From Planctomycetota bacterium (GTDB lineage Bacteria; Planctomycetota; PUPC01; JABMSA01), in the NCBI GenBank assembly GCA_013202185.1, contig JABMSA010000592.1, positions 1 through 10,139 of the forward strand: 10,139 nucleotides of DNA, read 5' to 3'. The notes beneath the pieces are model-generated. The model saw nothing but the letters and a program-made list of their open reading frames with translations. It had not been told where the DNA came from and did not search any database. Below, one piece after another: positions 1-7,761 of the stretch. The position numbers and the translations under genes are program-made. Position 1 is the first letter of the stretch, and each line of letters opens with the position of its first letter.

Positions 1-144
1 ATCCTACCCAACCCGGGCACGAAAGTTCCAGCAGCCTTTCGACTGCCCAAATTCACACGAGAAAAACCACAATATTCCGGTGCACCCGGCGGGCGGTGGG
101 TGAATGTGAATTGTTGGGAAGGCGGACGGAGGGGCGTCCGGCCG
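1..144. other. Non-coding flank downstream of cinA
   Basis: I see no gene in these bases, which lie beyond the cinA stop codon. They hold an imperfect inverted repeat: cccaaattcaca at 46-57 matches tgtgaattgttggg at 105-118 with a two-base insertion in the right arm. Closer to cinA is a 6-bp stem, cggacg at 123-128 and cgtccg at 135-140, with a gagggg loop. On the minus strand this small hairpin is the first structure a transcript leaving cinA would form, but no T-rich run follows it, so it is not a convincing intrinsic terminator. The neighbouring gene to the left is outside the window. Confidence 0.4.
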
Positions 145-1398
145 TCACGTCGGGGTTCGGGCCCCCATCACATTCAGCCTCACCAGGTTGAGCGCCTGTT
201 TGGCGGTACGGTCGCGAATATGCTCGCGGGTGCCGGAAAGGCGAAGCTCCTTCACCTCCGTACCCTTCGTATCGGCAATGCCGATGTAAACGAGGCCAAC
301 GGGCTTCTGCGCCGTGCCGCCCGTGGGGCCTGCAATGCCGGTGACCGATATGCCGTAGTCGGCGCCCGTTCGCCGGCGGATTCCTTCGGCCATGGCCTGC
401 GCCACTTCGCTGCTCACGGCCCCTGCCTCGTCGAAGAGATGCTCCGGCACGCCCAGGAGGTCCATTTTCATCTCGTTGCTGTAGGTGACCGCCCCACCGA
501 GAAAGTACTTCGAGCTGCCCGAGATCTCCGTGAGGCGCTCGGCGATCAGGCCGCCCGTGCATGACTCCGCCGTGCAGAGCGTGAGGCCCCGCTCGCTGAG
601 CAGCCGGGCCACGGCCGTCTGCAATTCGTCGTCATCTTCTCCGAAAACGTAATCGCCAAGGCGCCCGCGCGCCTCCTGCTTGATTTCATCGATCATGTTC
701 ACAGCCGTTGGCTCGTCCCGGGCCGACGCCGTTATCTTGACGCTGATGACGGCTCCCTTGGCCAGGAGGCCCACTTGCGGATTCTTGTGGGGGCCCATCA
801 GGTGCTCGAGCTTCTCGTTGATGAGCGACTCGGGCAGCCCGAAGCACTTCAGCGAGCGCGTAACGATCACGCGCCCGGTGGCGGCGCGCTCGAGCAGCCC
901 CGGCAGATACTCCTGCTCGAACATCGCCTTCAGCTCGGGCGGCACGCCCGGAAAAACGGCCACCTCCGCCCCATCGATCATGAAATAGAACCCGGCCGCC
1001 GTGCCTGCCGGATTGAATATGCGCGTGGCGGTCTCGGGTATGAGCGCCTGCACCTGGTTGCTCTTGGGCATTTCTATCTTGCGGCTGTGAAACTTCGCCT
1101 CGATCACGTCCAGCCATTCGTCGTCCATCCGCAGCGGCACATCGGCCGCCGCCGCCACGGCCTGGCGGGTGACGTCGTCGATGGTCGGCCCGATGCCGCC
1201 GTTCACGATCACCAGTTCGCTGCGCGCCGACGCCGCACTCACCGCATCGGAGATGGCATTGAGATCGTCGCCGACAGTGGTCTGTCGGGTCACGGCGATC
1301 CCGTGGTTGGCGAGCCCGGCCGAGAGATAGGCGCTGTTGGTGTCGGCGATCATTCCCAGGAGTATTTCATCCCCCACCGATACTATTTCTGCTTGCAT
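145..1398 (-). CDS. cinA: CinA: nicotinamide-nucleotide amidohydrolase, two-domain form
   Basis: This is a full-length 417-residue CinA, the usual length for the two-domain form. Residues 1-170 are the MoCF/COG1058 domain, with NGGIGPTIDD at 67-76 in the place of the family TGGLGPTxDD motif, FNPAGTAAG at 128-136 and FPGVPPEL at 149-156. Residues about 255-417 are the C-terminal amidase domain, with AESCTGG at 277-283 holding the expected nucleophile Ser279, GGAVTYSN at 301-308, GAVSSEVA at 326-333 and SVTGIAGPTGG at 351-361. In this family the C-terminal domain deamidates nicotinamide mononucleotide to recycle NAD breakdown products, and the N-terminal domain has been linked to ADP-ribose hydrolysis. 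All motifs are intact, so it should be active in the cytosol. The start is ATG with a weak GGAA seven bases upstream. It lies 60 bp after the ArgG-like gene, so it may be read through from the operon but has no evident functional link to it. Confidence 0.95.
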   Translation of the reverse strand: MQAEIVSVGDEILLGMIADTNSAYLSAGLANHGIAVTRQTTVGDDLNAISDAVSAASARSELVIVNGGIGPTIDDVTRQAVAAAADVPLRMDDEWLDVIEAKFHSRKIEMPKSNQVQALIPETATRIFNPAGTAAGFYFMIDGAEVAVFPGVPPELKAMFEQEYLPGLLERAATGRVIVTRSLKCFGLPESLINEKLEHLMGPHKNPQVGLLAKGAVISVKITASARDEPTAVNMIDEIKQEARGRLGDYVFGEDDDELQTAVARLLSERGLTLCTAESCTGGLIAERLTEISGSSKYFLGGAVTYSNEMKMDLLGVPEHLFDEAGAVSSEVAQAMAEGIRRRTGADYGISVTGIAGPTGGTAQKPVGLVYIGIADTKGTEVKELRLSGTREHIRDRTAKQALNLVRLNVMGARTPT

Positions 1399-1458
1399 GA
1401 TGATGTTCCGGCGAAAGTGTTGATGAGACGTTTGTGAGCGAAACGCGGCGGGCAGGCG

Positions 1459-2577
1459 TCATTCGGCCATGTGGTCGATGGCCGCTGCGTCGAGCTGTGT
1501 GAAGAGCGAGAATTCGGATTCTCTGCCGACGATCGAGCACGAGCCCTTGTAGAGCTTGGCCCTGACGGTTCCGGTAACGCGCTCCTGCGACTTGTCGAAG
1601 AAAGCATCCAGGCACTCTCTGAATTCATCGAACCATTCGCCGCGGAAGATGAGATCGGCATACTTGCGGCCGAGAAGACCCTTGTATCGCACGAGGAGCC
1701 GGCGCAGTACGAGCAGCTCGAGTGCTTCGTGCGCGGAATAAAGAATCGTGGCGCCGGGCGCCTCGTAAACGTTTCGCGTTCGCGTGCCCGAAAGGGTGTC
1801 TTCGACCGTGTCGAGGCGGCCTACGCCGTGCCGCCCGCCGAGCTTATTGAGCCTGTCGATGAGTTCCAGCGGCCCGAGTCGCTCGCCGTCCAGCGATACC
1901 GGCAGCCCGCGCGAAAACTCGATCTCCACGACGTCTGGTGTGTCGGGGGCATCCTCCGGATCAAACGTCATCTGGTACGGAAGTTCTTTCACTTCGTTCC
2001 AGGTGCTTTCCACGCCGCCGCACCTTAGTGTTGTGCCCCAGAGGTTCTTGTCGTAGCCGAGCGTTCTTTCGGTGAGGTCCTGGATCGGTATGCGGTTGCG
2101 CCTGGCGTAGTCGATCTCCTGCCGCCGGGTTTTCATCCGCCACTCGGCCACCGGCGTGATGATCTGCATCTCGGGCGCCAGGGGCGATATGCAGTTGCGG
2201 AACCGGATGACGTCGTTGCGGTTGCCGCGTGCGCCGTGTGCGATGACCCTGCAGTTTTCTTCGCGGGCCCTCTTCACAAGCTCTCGGCAGATCAGCGGCC
2301 GCGCCAGCGCGGTCGTCAGGAGGTAGCCCGATTGCGTGCAGGCGTTGGCCTTGAGTGCCTTGAAGATGTAGTCGGTAACGAACTGCTCGCGCTTGTCGAT
2401 GATGTGCACGGATTCGGCCCCGGCGGCTATGGCGCGGTCGGCCTCCTGCCTGAGGCTGTCCTTCTGCCCGAGATCCACCGCCACGGCGATTACCTTCAGG
2501 CCTTTTTCGCGCCTGAGCCAATGCACGCACACCGACGTGTGCAGCCCGCCGGAATATGCAAGAATCACCTTATCCAT
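1459..2577 (-). CDS. Argininosuccinate synthase (ArgG) family protein with altered ATP/aspartate loops
   Basis: This 372-residue protein aligns with argininosuccinate synthase along its length: AYSGG at 7-11, VDLGQK at 34-39, YLLTTALARPL at 85-95, YDKNLWG at 175-181, GGRHGVGRLD at 247-256, YEAPGATILYSAHEALE at 271-287 and RVTGTVRAKLYKG at 333-345. ArgG joins citrulline and aspartate using ATP. The usual citrulline contacts (Tyr85, Asn121, Arg125, Glu272, Tyr280) are present. Two nucleotide loops are not standard. The PP-loop reads SGGLHTS (His13 for the near-invariant Asp), and HGATGKGND has become HGARGNRND (114-122), which puts Arg117 at an aspartate-contact Thr. The LWGxS segment has Thr183 for Ser and Arg185 for Glu. 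The C-terminal tail involved in tetramer contacts is about 30 residues shorter than usual. The gene starts 15 bp after the flippase stop, with a GGGGG Shine-Dalgarno-like run six bases upstream, and no argF or argH is nearby. It may be a paralogue with a new substrate or reduced activity. The family is certain; the reaction is not. Confidence 0.85.
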   Translation of the reverse strand: MDKVILAYSGGLHTSVCVHWLRREKGLKVIAVAVDLGQKDSLRQEADRAIAAGAESVHIIDKREQFVTDYIFKALKANACTQSGYLLTTALARPLICRELVKRAREENCRVIAHGARGNRNDVIRFRNCISPLAPEMQIITPVAEWRMKTRRQEIDYARRNRIPIQDLTERTLGYDKNLWGTTLRCGGVESTWNEVKELPYQMTFDPEDAPDTPDVVEIEFSRGLPVSLDGERLGPLELIDRLNKLGGRHGVGRLDTVEDTLSGTRTRNVYEAPGATILYSAHEALELLVLRRLLVRYKGLLGRKYADLIFRGEWFDEFRECLDAFFDKSQERVTGTVRAKLYKGSCSIVGRESEFSLFTQLDAAAIDHMAE

Positions 2578-2592
2578 TCAACACCCCCGTTA

Positions 2593-5400
2593 TCATTCGG
2601 CGGAGCTTTGCTTGCCGCCTTTTCGCAGCCTGCGCCGGGCCTGTTCGAGGATCCAGTCGAGGGCCAGGCGCCCTTCTTCTATTCTCAGCAGGAATATGAG
2701 CGCGATGAGCACTATTCCGCCGAGCAAACACGGCGCCGCCACGTTTACAAGCTTGGCTATTTCGTACCTGAGATTCACTCTACAAACGATACCCGCCGAC
2801 GACGTCAAAGTAACGTTGTCCAGCCAAACCGTTGCGTCTGTTGCTGCGTCATCGGCGGGCTCGAAGCTGAACTGCACGCGCTCGAGCAGCGACGGACCCA
2901 GTGAGCCGGTGAATTCGGCGAACGCGGCGGAATGGGTCTTGCGGGTTTCGCTGGGCTGTATGGCGAGCGCCTTGTCGCATCGGCCTCCTGTCGAATCGAT
3001 GATCGACATGTGCAACTGCCCTGCCACGGTTGATTTTACCTTGACCCTCAAGCCGTCGACGTGCTGCAGATCGTAGCCCGCAAGCCCGCGCGACACGCGC
3101 TTCGCCACGCCGCCGTCAACCAGCAGCAGCGCCTGCTCGCTCGCGTCGTTCTCGCCGGTATTCGCCACCCTCAACGGACCATCCGCGCTGCTCCACTCGG
3201 GAGAAGGCTGGGGAAAAGAGTCGGTCAGGACTTCGCGTCCGGCGTTGCGAAAACGCACCTCCCTGAGCCTCAGCGTCGTGCCGTCGACGTCCTCCCGCGC
3301 GCGAAGGAAATCGAAGGAACCTCCTTCGCCCACCTGCCGAGGGATCACCAGGCTCACGCTCCGCGCCTTGCCCTTTCCGGCGGGCACATCAACCGTATAG
3401 GCGGCCTCGGGCCACTCGGGGCCGATGCTCACGGGCTGCGAGCGCCAGGTCTCCTCGTCGAAAGCAATCTCGAGGATCACATCCTGCCGCGCCTCCGACC
3501 TGCAAATGAAGCTCACCTGGTCAATCGCGTCGAGCCGGAAGTTGCCCAGCTCCCTGTCGATCGCGATGTCGCGGCTCTTCAACGGGCGATACGTGAAGGC
3601 AAGCGCTGGTCCTGCGTCGGATTGCATGACGTTGATCTCATCCGCGTCTCGGCTGGTCCATGCCGTATTCTCGGCATTGAAGGTGTCGAGAACTACATTG
3701 GGCTTCTTGAACTTTTCGGCCCGAACAGCCGACCGGACGACGCGATGCGAGCCTTGGACAACGACGGCAAACACGGCGCACACCACGAGCAATTTGACTG
3801 CAAACACGGCGGTCTGGCGCAGGGGCAGTATCGGCACGTGAAGCCGCAGAATCGCCAGGAGCGCAACGTTCTTGAATATCCTCGACAGCGGGAAAGCTAT
3901 CGCGACGGCCACGAAGATGTCGTAGGGCCGATCATAGCCCAGTGCGCGAATACCGATGAAAAGGAATGCAACGTGAAGTATTGCCGCGACTATCCCGAGA
4001 ATCGTGGGTTTCCACATCCTCTGAATGGAGAAGTACGATTGCATGATGACGTTTTCGATGGCGTAAAAGAACATCGCGAAGACGTAGAATTGCAGCGCGG
4101 TGCCCGCATAGCCGATGTGCAGGTTGGTCCAGTTGCCGCGATCGAAGATCAATGCGACGATGGGGCTGCCCAGCAGGAACATCGCTATGCTCAGGGGGAT
4201 GAAGAAGATTGCGATCATCCTCAGAGAGCGCGTCACGAGCGCCGCGAAGGTTTTCATGTCCTTTCCGGAGGCAAGGTCGCACAGGTATGGAAACATCGCC
4301 ACCGACAAGGCGTAGGCTACGAGGACGATCGGGAGGTTGCCTATGGTCCTCGAGAACTCGAGATCCGCAAACACGCCCGACTGTGTGAACGATTGGAAGA
4401 AAGACGTTATGACATCGCGATAACCTGCGAATACTACTCCGATGATCAGCGGCGCTACCAGCGCCGCAAGCCGTGCCGCCGTCGAGTTCTTGTTTCTCGT
4501 GCGCACCCAGAGCACTGCACTATAGCCGCATGCCAGGAGCAGCCCACTGGTGAAAATGAAGATCTTCGTCCAGACATCGGTATCGGCGCTTACGCCCAGG
4601 AGGCGGCAGACGGTTTCGACGATTTCGCTCGAGAAAAGCAGGCATGCACAAAAGGCAGCGCCGAACGCGGCCAGCAAGGCAAGCTCTTTCAGCACCCGGG
4701 AATAGTGTGGATTGCTTATGAGGGGACGATAGAACCGGCGCTTGTTGCGCAGGCCGAAGGCGTTGATGAGCACCTGCACAATGCACCCTGCGAGGAAGCC
4801 ATAGCCCACGATACGGACGTCTCGCCCGAGTAGCGTAATACCCAGGAACAAGGCTGCCGCCCATAACAGTTTCTGCACGGCATCGCCGGCTGCGGAATAG
4901 CTGAAAATCTTGTAGCTGTGGAGCACAGACATCATCACCATCGACAGCACCATGCCCACGCAGCCCGGCAGCATTATGCGTAGGAGGTCGGTGCTCACTG
5001 CTCTCTCCTGGGCCGTAAAGCCAGGCGCGAGCAGGTCGATGATGCTCTGCGCATAAATGATACCGATGCCCGATGCGACAATGATTCCGATGAGGACGAT
5101 GTTGATGATGGAGTAGGCGAATTCCCACGCCTTCGCCTCGCCGTCCTGCTTCACCTTCTCGATGAACAGCGGCACGAGCACCGGCATGAGAAGCCTTGCC
5201 GCGCTCGAGTAAACGAAAGCGTAAACAATCTTCTTATAGACCAGCGCGTAGGCGTCGGCCGCCGGACTCACGCCCGGAGGATACAGGCCGCCGATGATGA
5301 CGGTCAGTAGGAACCCCCCGAACTTGAGGAAGACCCCGAACAACACTACGACCGCCATGCTCTTGATGATCTTCACTGCGACGGAAGATTCTTTGCTCAC
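2593..5400 (-). CDS. MurJ/MviN-type (MOP superfamily) lipid flippase homologue with two tandem extracytoplasmic beta domains
   Basis: Residues 1-550 resemble MurJ, the lipid II flippase: KSMAVVVLFGVF in helix 1, ADAY at 48-51 matching the MurJ TDAFF segment, LLAPGF at 123-128 and FDRGNW at 419-424 in the place of LFxRGxF. I count about 13 transmembrane segments up to 529-548, including an extra hairpin (about 238-256 and 279-299) not in standard MurJ. Residues 566-720 and 721-868 are two similar beta-rich units, opening VVLDTF and VLTDSF; the second ends WLDNVTL, typical of galactose-binding-like jelly rolls. A last helix (886-905) and a basic tail (RRRLRKGGK) follow. By position this helix is MurJ helix 14, which puts the 320-residue insert outside the cytoplasm. 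MurJ is about 510 residues; this is 935. Residues matching E. coli Arg24 and Arg52 are Leu32 and Phe62, so an oligosaccharide-lipid from the adjacent glycosyltransferases is a likelier cargo than lipid II. The GTG start lies 10 bp after the previous stop, behind a strong ribosome-binding site. Confidence 0.88.
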   Translation of the reverse strand: MSKESSVAVKIIKSMAVVVLFGVFLKFGGFLLTVIIGGLYPPGVSPAADAYALVYKKIVYAFVYSSAARLLMPVLVPLFIEKVKQDGEAKAWEFAYSIINIVLIGIIVASGIGIIYAQSIIDLLAPGFTAQERAVSTDLLRIMLPGCVGMVLSMVMMSVLHSYKIFSYSAAGDAVQKLLWAAALFLGITLLGRDVRIVGYGFLAGCIVQVLINAFGLRNKRRFYRPLISNPHYSRVLKELALLAAFGAAFCACLLFSSEIVETVCRLLGVSADTDVWTKIFIFTSGLLLACGYSAVLWVRTRNKNSTAARLAALVAPLIIGVVFAGYRDVITSFFQSFTQSGVFADLEFSRTIGNLPIVLVAYALSVAMFPYLCDLASGKDMKTFAALVTRSLRMIAIFFIPLSIAMFLLGSPIVALIFDRGNWTNLHIGYAGTALQFYVFAMFFYAIENVIMQSYFSIQRMWKPTILGIVAAILHVAFLFIGIRALGYDRPYDIFVAVAIAFPLSRIFKNVALLAILRLHVPILPLRQTAVFAVKLLVVCAVFAVVVQGSHRVVRSAVRAEKFKKPNVVLDTFNAENTAWTSRDADEINVMQSDAGPALAFTYRPLKSRDIAIDRELGNFRLDAIDQVSFICRSEARQDVILEIAFDEETWRSQPVSIGPEWPEAAYTVDVPAGKGKARSVSLVIPRQVGEGGSFDFLRAREDVDGTTLRLREVRFRNAGREVLTDSFPQPSPEWSSADGPLRVANTGENDASEQALLLVDGGVAKRVSRGLAGYDLQHVDGLRVKVKSTVAGQLHMSIIDSTGGRCDKALAIQPSETRKTHSAAFAEFTGSLGPSLLERVQFSFEPADDAATDATVWLDNVTLTSSAGIVCRVNLRYEIAKLVNVAAPCLLGGIVLIALIFLLRIEEGRLALDWILEQARRRLRKGGKQSSAE

Positions 5401-5404
5401 CTTG

Positions 5405-5410
5405 CTTCCT
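5405..5410 (-). promoter_or_regulatory. Ribosome-binding site for the MurJ-like gene (GTG start)
   Basis: On the minus strand AGGAAG lies four bases before the GTG at 5400 and directly follows the TAA stop of the glycosyltransferase at 5411-5413. This good Shine-Dalgarno match supports the GTG as the true start and suggests that ribosomes finishing the upstream gene reinitiate here. Confidence 0.75.
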
Positions 5411-6604
5411 TTACGACTTCCATTCCATTGCGTTGATCAGCGTGGCGGCGTTGGCGTTTGGATCAAATTCCCGCCCCACTTTCTCGCGGGCGGCATCCGT
5501 CAGCTTTCGGCGCAGCTTGTCGTCATTGATCATTCGCTCGATCGCGCCTGCGAGGGCCCCTGCGTCGCCGGGCGGCACCAGCAGGCCGGTGGCGCCGTCG
5601 CTGATGAACTCGCCGATGCCTCCGACGTCCGACGCAACAACAGGCAGGCCCGCCGCCGCCGCCTCGAGGATCACATTCGGCAGGCCGTCGCGATCGCCGC
5701 ATTCGGTTACCACCGACGGCACCGCGAGCACGCTCGCCCGCGTCATCCAGGCGCGCACCTTGTCGGCGTCCGCCCAGCCAGGCACTTGCACGGCGCCTGT
5801 TATGCCGAGCCCGGCAATTGCCTTTTCGACGTCGGCCCTGCGCGGTCCGTCACCGAGAATGACGCACTCGATCTCGGTTCCATTATCGCGTATGCGCTTC
5901 AGCGCAGCCAGGAGAATCGGCACTCCCTTTTTCCCAACAAGGCGCCCCACCATCAGCACCACGCGCTCGCGGGCGCGTTCGGCCGGACCGCCGTCGGGCG
6001 GCGCCTCCACACCGTGCCTCACGAGGTGAAGCTTGCGGTGCATATCGGGCGGCATCAGCTCTTTCGCGCGCTCGAGAGCGGCTGCCGTGCAGGCGGCAAC
6101 CGCCCGGGCACATTTAATTGTATCGGCGGCGGGCGGCTTGTCCACGAAAATGTCGCGCGCGTGAATCGAGAAAGTGTAAGGAATTGTAAGGAGATTCGAG
6201 ACGCTTCGCGCAATGATCGCGGGCTCGCCGGCAAAGTGTGCATGAACGCAGCCCGCGCCGCTCTTTTCGATGCGCCTGGCAAACGCCGCCGACGCCGGAA
6301 TGTTTCGCGCCGACTTCAACAGCTCGACGGGCCGACCCAGGCGGCCCCTGATGATCGCGGAGATCATCCTGACAAGCCGCACCGGGCGCCCCGCCGCCCA
6401 CAGCAGGGAGCCCAGCTTCTCGGCCGGCGATATGCCCCCGCGATAAGCGCCCTCCCCCACCGCCTCGCAGCCCGCCCCCGGCTTGAGCGCGTAGACGTCG
6501 ACCGCCACGCCGCCGCGCCGCACGGCTTCGATCTCGCGGCGGATGAACGTCTCGGATCGCGACGGGTATCGGCCGAGGATATATGCGACGCGGCAGGTTG
6601 TCAT
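5411..6604 (-). CDS. Glycosyltransferase, GT4-type, WcaL/colanic-acid-like subgroup
   Basis: This 397-residue GT-B fold enzyme should transfer a sugar from a nucleotide-sugar donor to a lipid-linked acceptor at the inner face of the membrane. The N-terminal Rossmann half opens with RVAYILGRYPSRSETFI (5-21), the SETFI signature of colanic-acid-type transferases, and has HAHFA at 121-125. The donor-binding half has VGRLVGKKG (219-227, with the basic pair that usually contacts donor phosphate), LGDGP (250-254), and DGLPNVILEAAAAGLPVVASD (306-326). In the last motif Asp306 replaces the first Glu of the EX7E motif, as is common in this subgroup; Glu314 is the second. The start is set at ATG 6604, because it forms an ATGA overlap with the upstream gene's stop and has GGAAG ten bases upstream. 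An open frame extends to 6685, but its extra 27 residues lie inside the upstream gene and precede the natural beta strand. Donor and acceptor cannot be told from sequence. Confidence 0.92.
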   Translation of the reverse strand: MTTCRVAYILGRYPSRSETFIRREIEAVRRGGVAVDVYALKPGAGCEAVGEGAYRGGISPAEKLGSLLWAAGRPVRLVRMISAIIRGRLGRPVELLKSARNIPASAAFARRIEKSGAGCVHAHFAGEPAIIARSVSNLLTIPYTFSIHARDIFVDKPPAADTIKCARAVAACTAAALERAKELMPPDMHRKLHLVRHGVEAPPDGGPAERARERVVLMVGRLVGKKGVPILLAALKRIRDNGTEIECVILGDGPRRADVEKAIAGLGITGAVQVPGWADADKVRAWMTRASVLAVPSVVTECGDRDGLPNVILEAAAAGLPVVASDVGGIGEFISDGATGLLVPPGDAGALAGAIERMINDDKLRRKLTDAAREKVGREFDPNANAATLINAMEWKS

Positions 6605-7761
6605 TGCAGTAGATCTTCCGGTCGGATTTCTGTTTTCGCTTTGCGGAGCGCCTCGTGATAGACTTCTAGCGTGCGCCTCGCGCATTCAATCCATGAGAAC
6701 TTCGCCGCCCGCGCCCTCCCCTTCTCGACGAGTTTCTCGCGGATTGCGCCGCCGCCGGCCAGGGCCTCGATGGCTTCGCGGATCGCGCGCAGATCGGTGG
6801 CTTCCACCTCGAGGGCCGCGCCGCCGGCCGTTTCTCGGAGCGCGGGGTCTTTCGAGATGATCACGGGCGCGCCGCACGCCATTGCCTCGAGCGGAGGAAT
6901 GCCGAACCCCTCGATCAGCGACGGGAAGACGAACATATCCGCCGCCGAGTAGAGGCCGCGCAGAAAATCGCGCCGAACGTATCCGGTGAAGACGATCTCC
7001 TCCTTGATGTCAAGTTCATCGATCAGGTGCAGCAAGCGCTCGCACTTCCAGCCGGGGGCTCCTGCCAGCACCAGTTTGTGCTTTAGCCGCTTGCTTTGTT
7101 TCGCCGCGAAAAAAGCTTCCACCAGCCTTTCGAGGTTCTTCTTCGGCTCGAGGTTGCCGACGAAGAGAATGTACGGGTCGGGCAGCCCCAGTGCGGCGCG
7201 GACCTCGCGCTTCTCGGCGTCGCCGGCGGGCCGGAAGCGCGCGTCGATGGCCCACGGGATCACGCGTATCTTGTCGCCGGTTATTCCGAGGGTTTCGACT
7301 ATCCGCGCGGCAACGGCCCGCGTGGGCGCGATCACGAGCTGCGCCTTTCGGATGCTGCGCGGCAGCACGCGCCGGTAGTGGGCGACGTTGGATTTGGTGC
7401 AAAGCTCGGGCCGGGCGAGCGCGATGACATCGTGCACGGTAACAACGCTGGGCACGCGGCCGATCGCCGGCAGCACGTAGCCGGGTCCGTGGAATACATC
7501 GACCTTTTCGGCCCTGAGATACATCGGCAGTGAAAGCTGCTGCCAGAGAATCCGCCGCAGCCTCCACCTGCCGGCCCCGCGCGAGCGCCTCAGCTTCACG
7601 CAGCCGGCGGGCAGGTTCGGGCAGTCGAACTTCTTGCCCACGTAAAGCAGCACGGTATCTTCGGTGGGGAGCGTCGAGAGGCCGGTGACGAGGCCGAGGA
7701 TCGAGAGTTCGACGCCCGAGTGCAGGCCGGAGAGGAGTGAGCCGTCGATTGCGATTTTCAC
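6601..7761 (-). CDS. Glycosyltransferase, GT4-type, mannosyltransferase-like
   Basis: This 386-residue GT-B enzyme resembles the mannosyltransferase-like GT4 group of O-antigen and exopolysaccharide loci. Visible motifs are VTVHDVIAL (107-115) in the acceptor half, then IAPTRAV (144-150), VGNLEPKKNL (201-210), FTGYV (258-262), and EGFGIPPLEAMACGAPVI (284-301), which contains the EX7E pair Glu284 and Glu292. The early glycine-rich acceptor loop (SGLHSGVELS, 11-20) differs from the common GIGRY form. It starts with GTG at 7761, which overlaps the upstream stop as GTGA and is preceded by a strong GGAGGG six bases away. Its TGA overlaps the next gene's ATG by four bases. It therefore sits in the middle of a translationally coupled trio, and the three enzymes probably act in succession on one oligosaccharide. 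The sugar donor is unknown. Confidence 0.92.
   Translation of the reverse strand: MKIAIDGSLLSGLHSGVELSILGLVTGLSTLPTEDTVLLYVGKKFDCPNLPAGCVKLRRSRGAGRWRLRRILWQQLSLPMYLRAEKVDVFHGPGYVLPAIGRVPSVVTVHDVIALARPELCTKSNVAHYRRVLPRSIRKAQLVIAPTRAVAARIVETLGITGDKIRVIPWAIDARFRPAGDAEKREVRAALGLPDPYILFVGNLEPKKNLERLVEAFFAAKQSKRLKHKLVLAGAPGWKCERLLHLIDELDIKEEIVFTGYVRRDFLRGLYSAADMFVFPSLIEGFGIPPLEAMACGAPVIISKDPALRETAGGAALEVEATDLRAIREAIEALAGGGAIREKLVEKGRARAAKFSWIECARRTLEVYHEALRKAKTEIRPEDLLQ

Noticed and set aside
123..140. Intrinsic terminator after cinA
   Set aside because: The stem is only 6 bp and no T-run follows on the minus strand.
1383..1661. Possible frameshift that cut off the ArgG C-terminus
   Set aside because: I looked for the missing ArgG tail in the other minus-strand frames around and after the stop and found no family-like sequence, so the short end appears genuine.
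3061..4833. A 590-codon open frame on the plus strand, antisense to the MurJ-like gene
   Set aside because: Its translation is rich in Arg, His, Glu and Gln with no recognisable domain, while the minus strand encodes a clear membrane protein. It is an open frame caused by GC-rich codon bias.
5294..6658. A 454-codon plus-strand open frame across the glycosyltransferase and the end of the flippase gene
   Set aside because: It has no motif, low-complexity composition, and covers a well-supported glycosyltransferase on the other strand.
6605..6685. N-terminal extension of the third glycosyltransferase by 27 residues
   Set aside because: The internal ATG overlaps the upstream stop as ATGA, has an upstream GGAAG, and directly precedes the conserved first strand.
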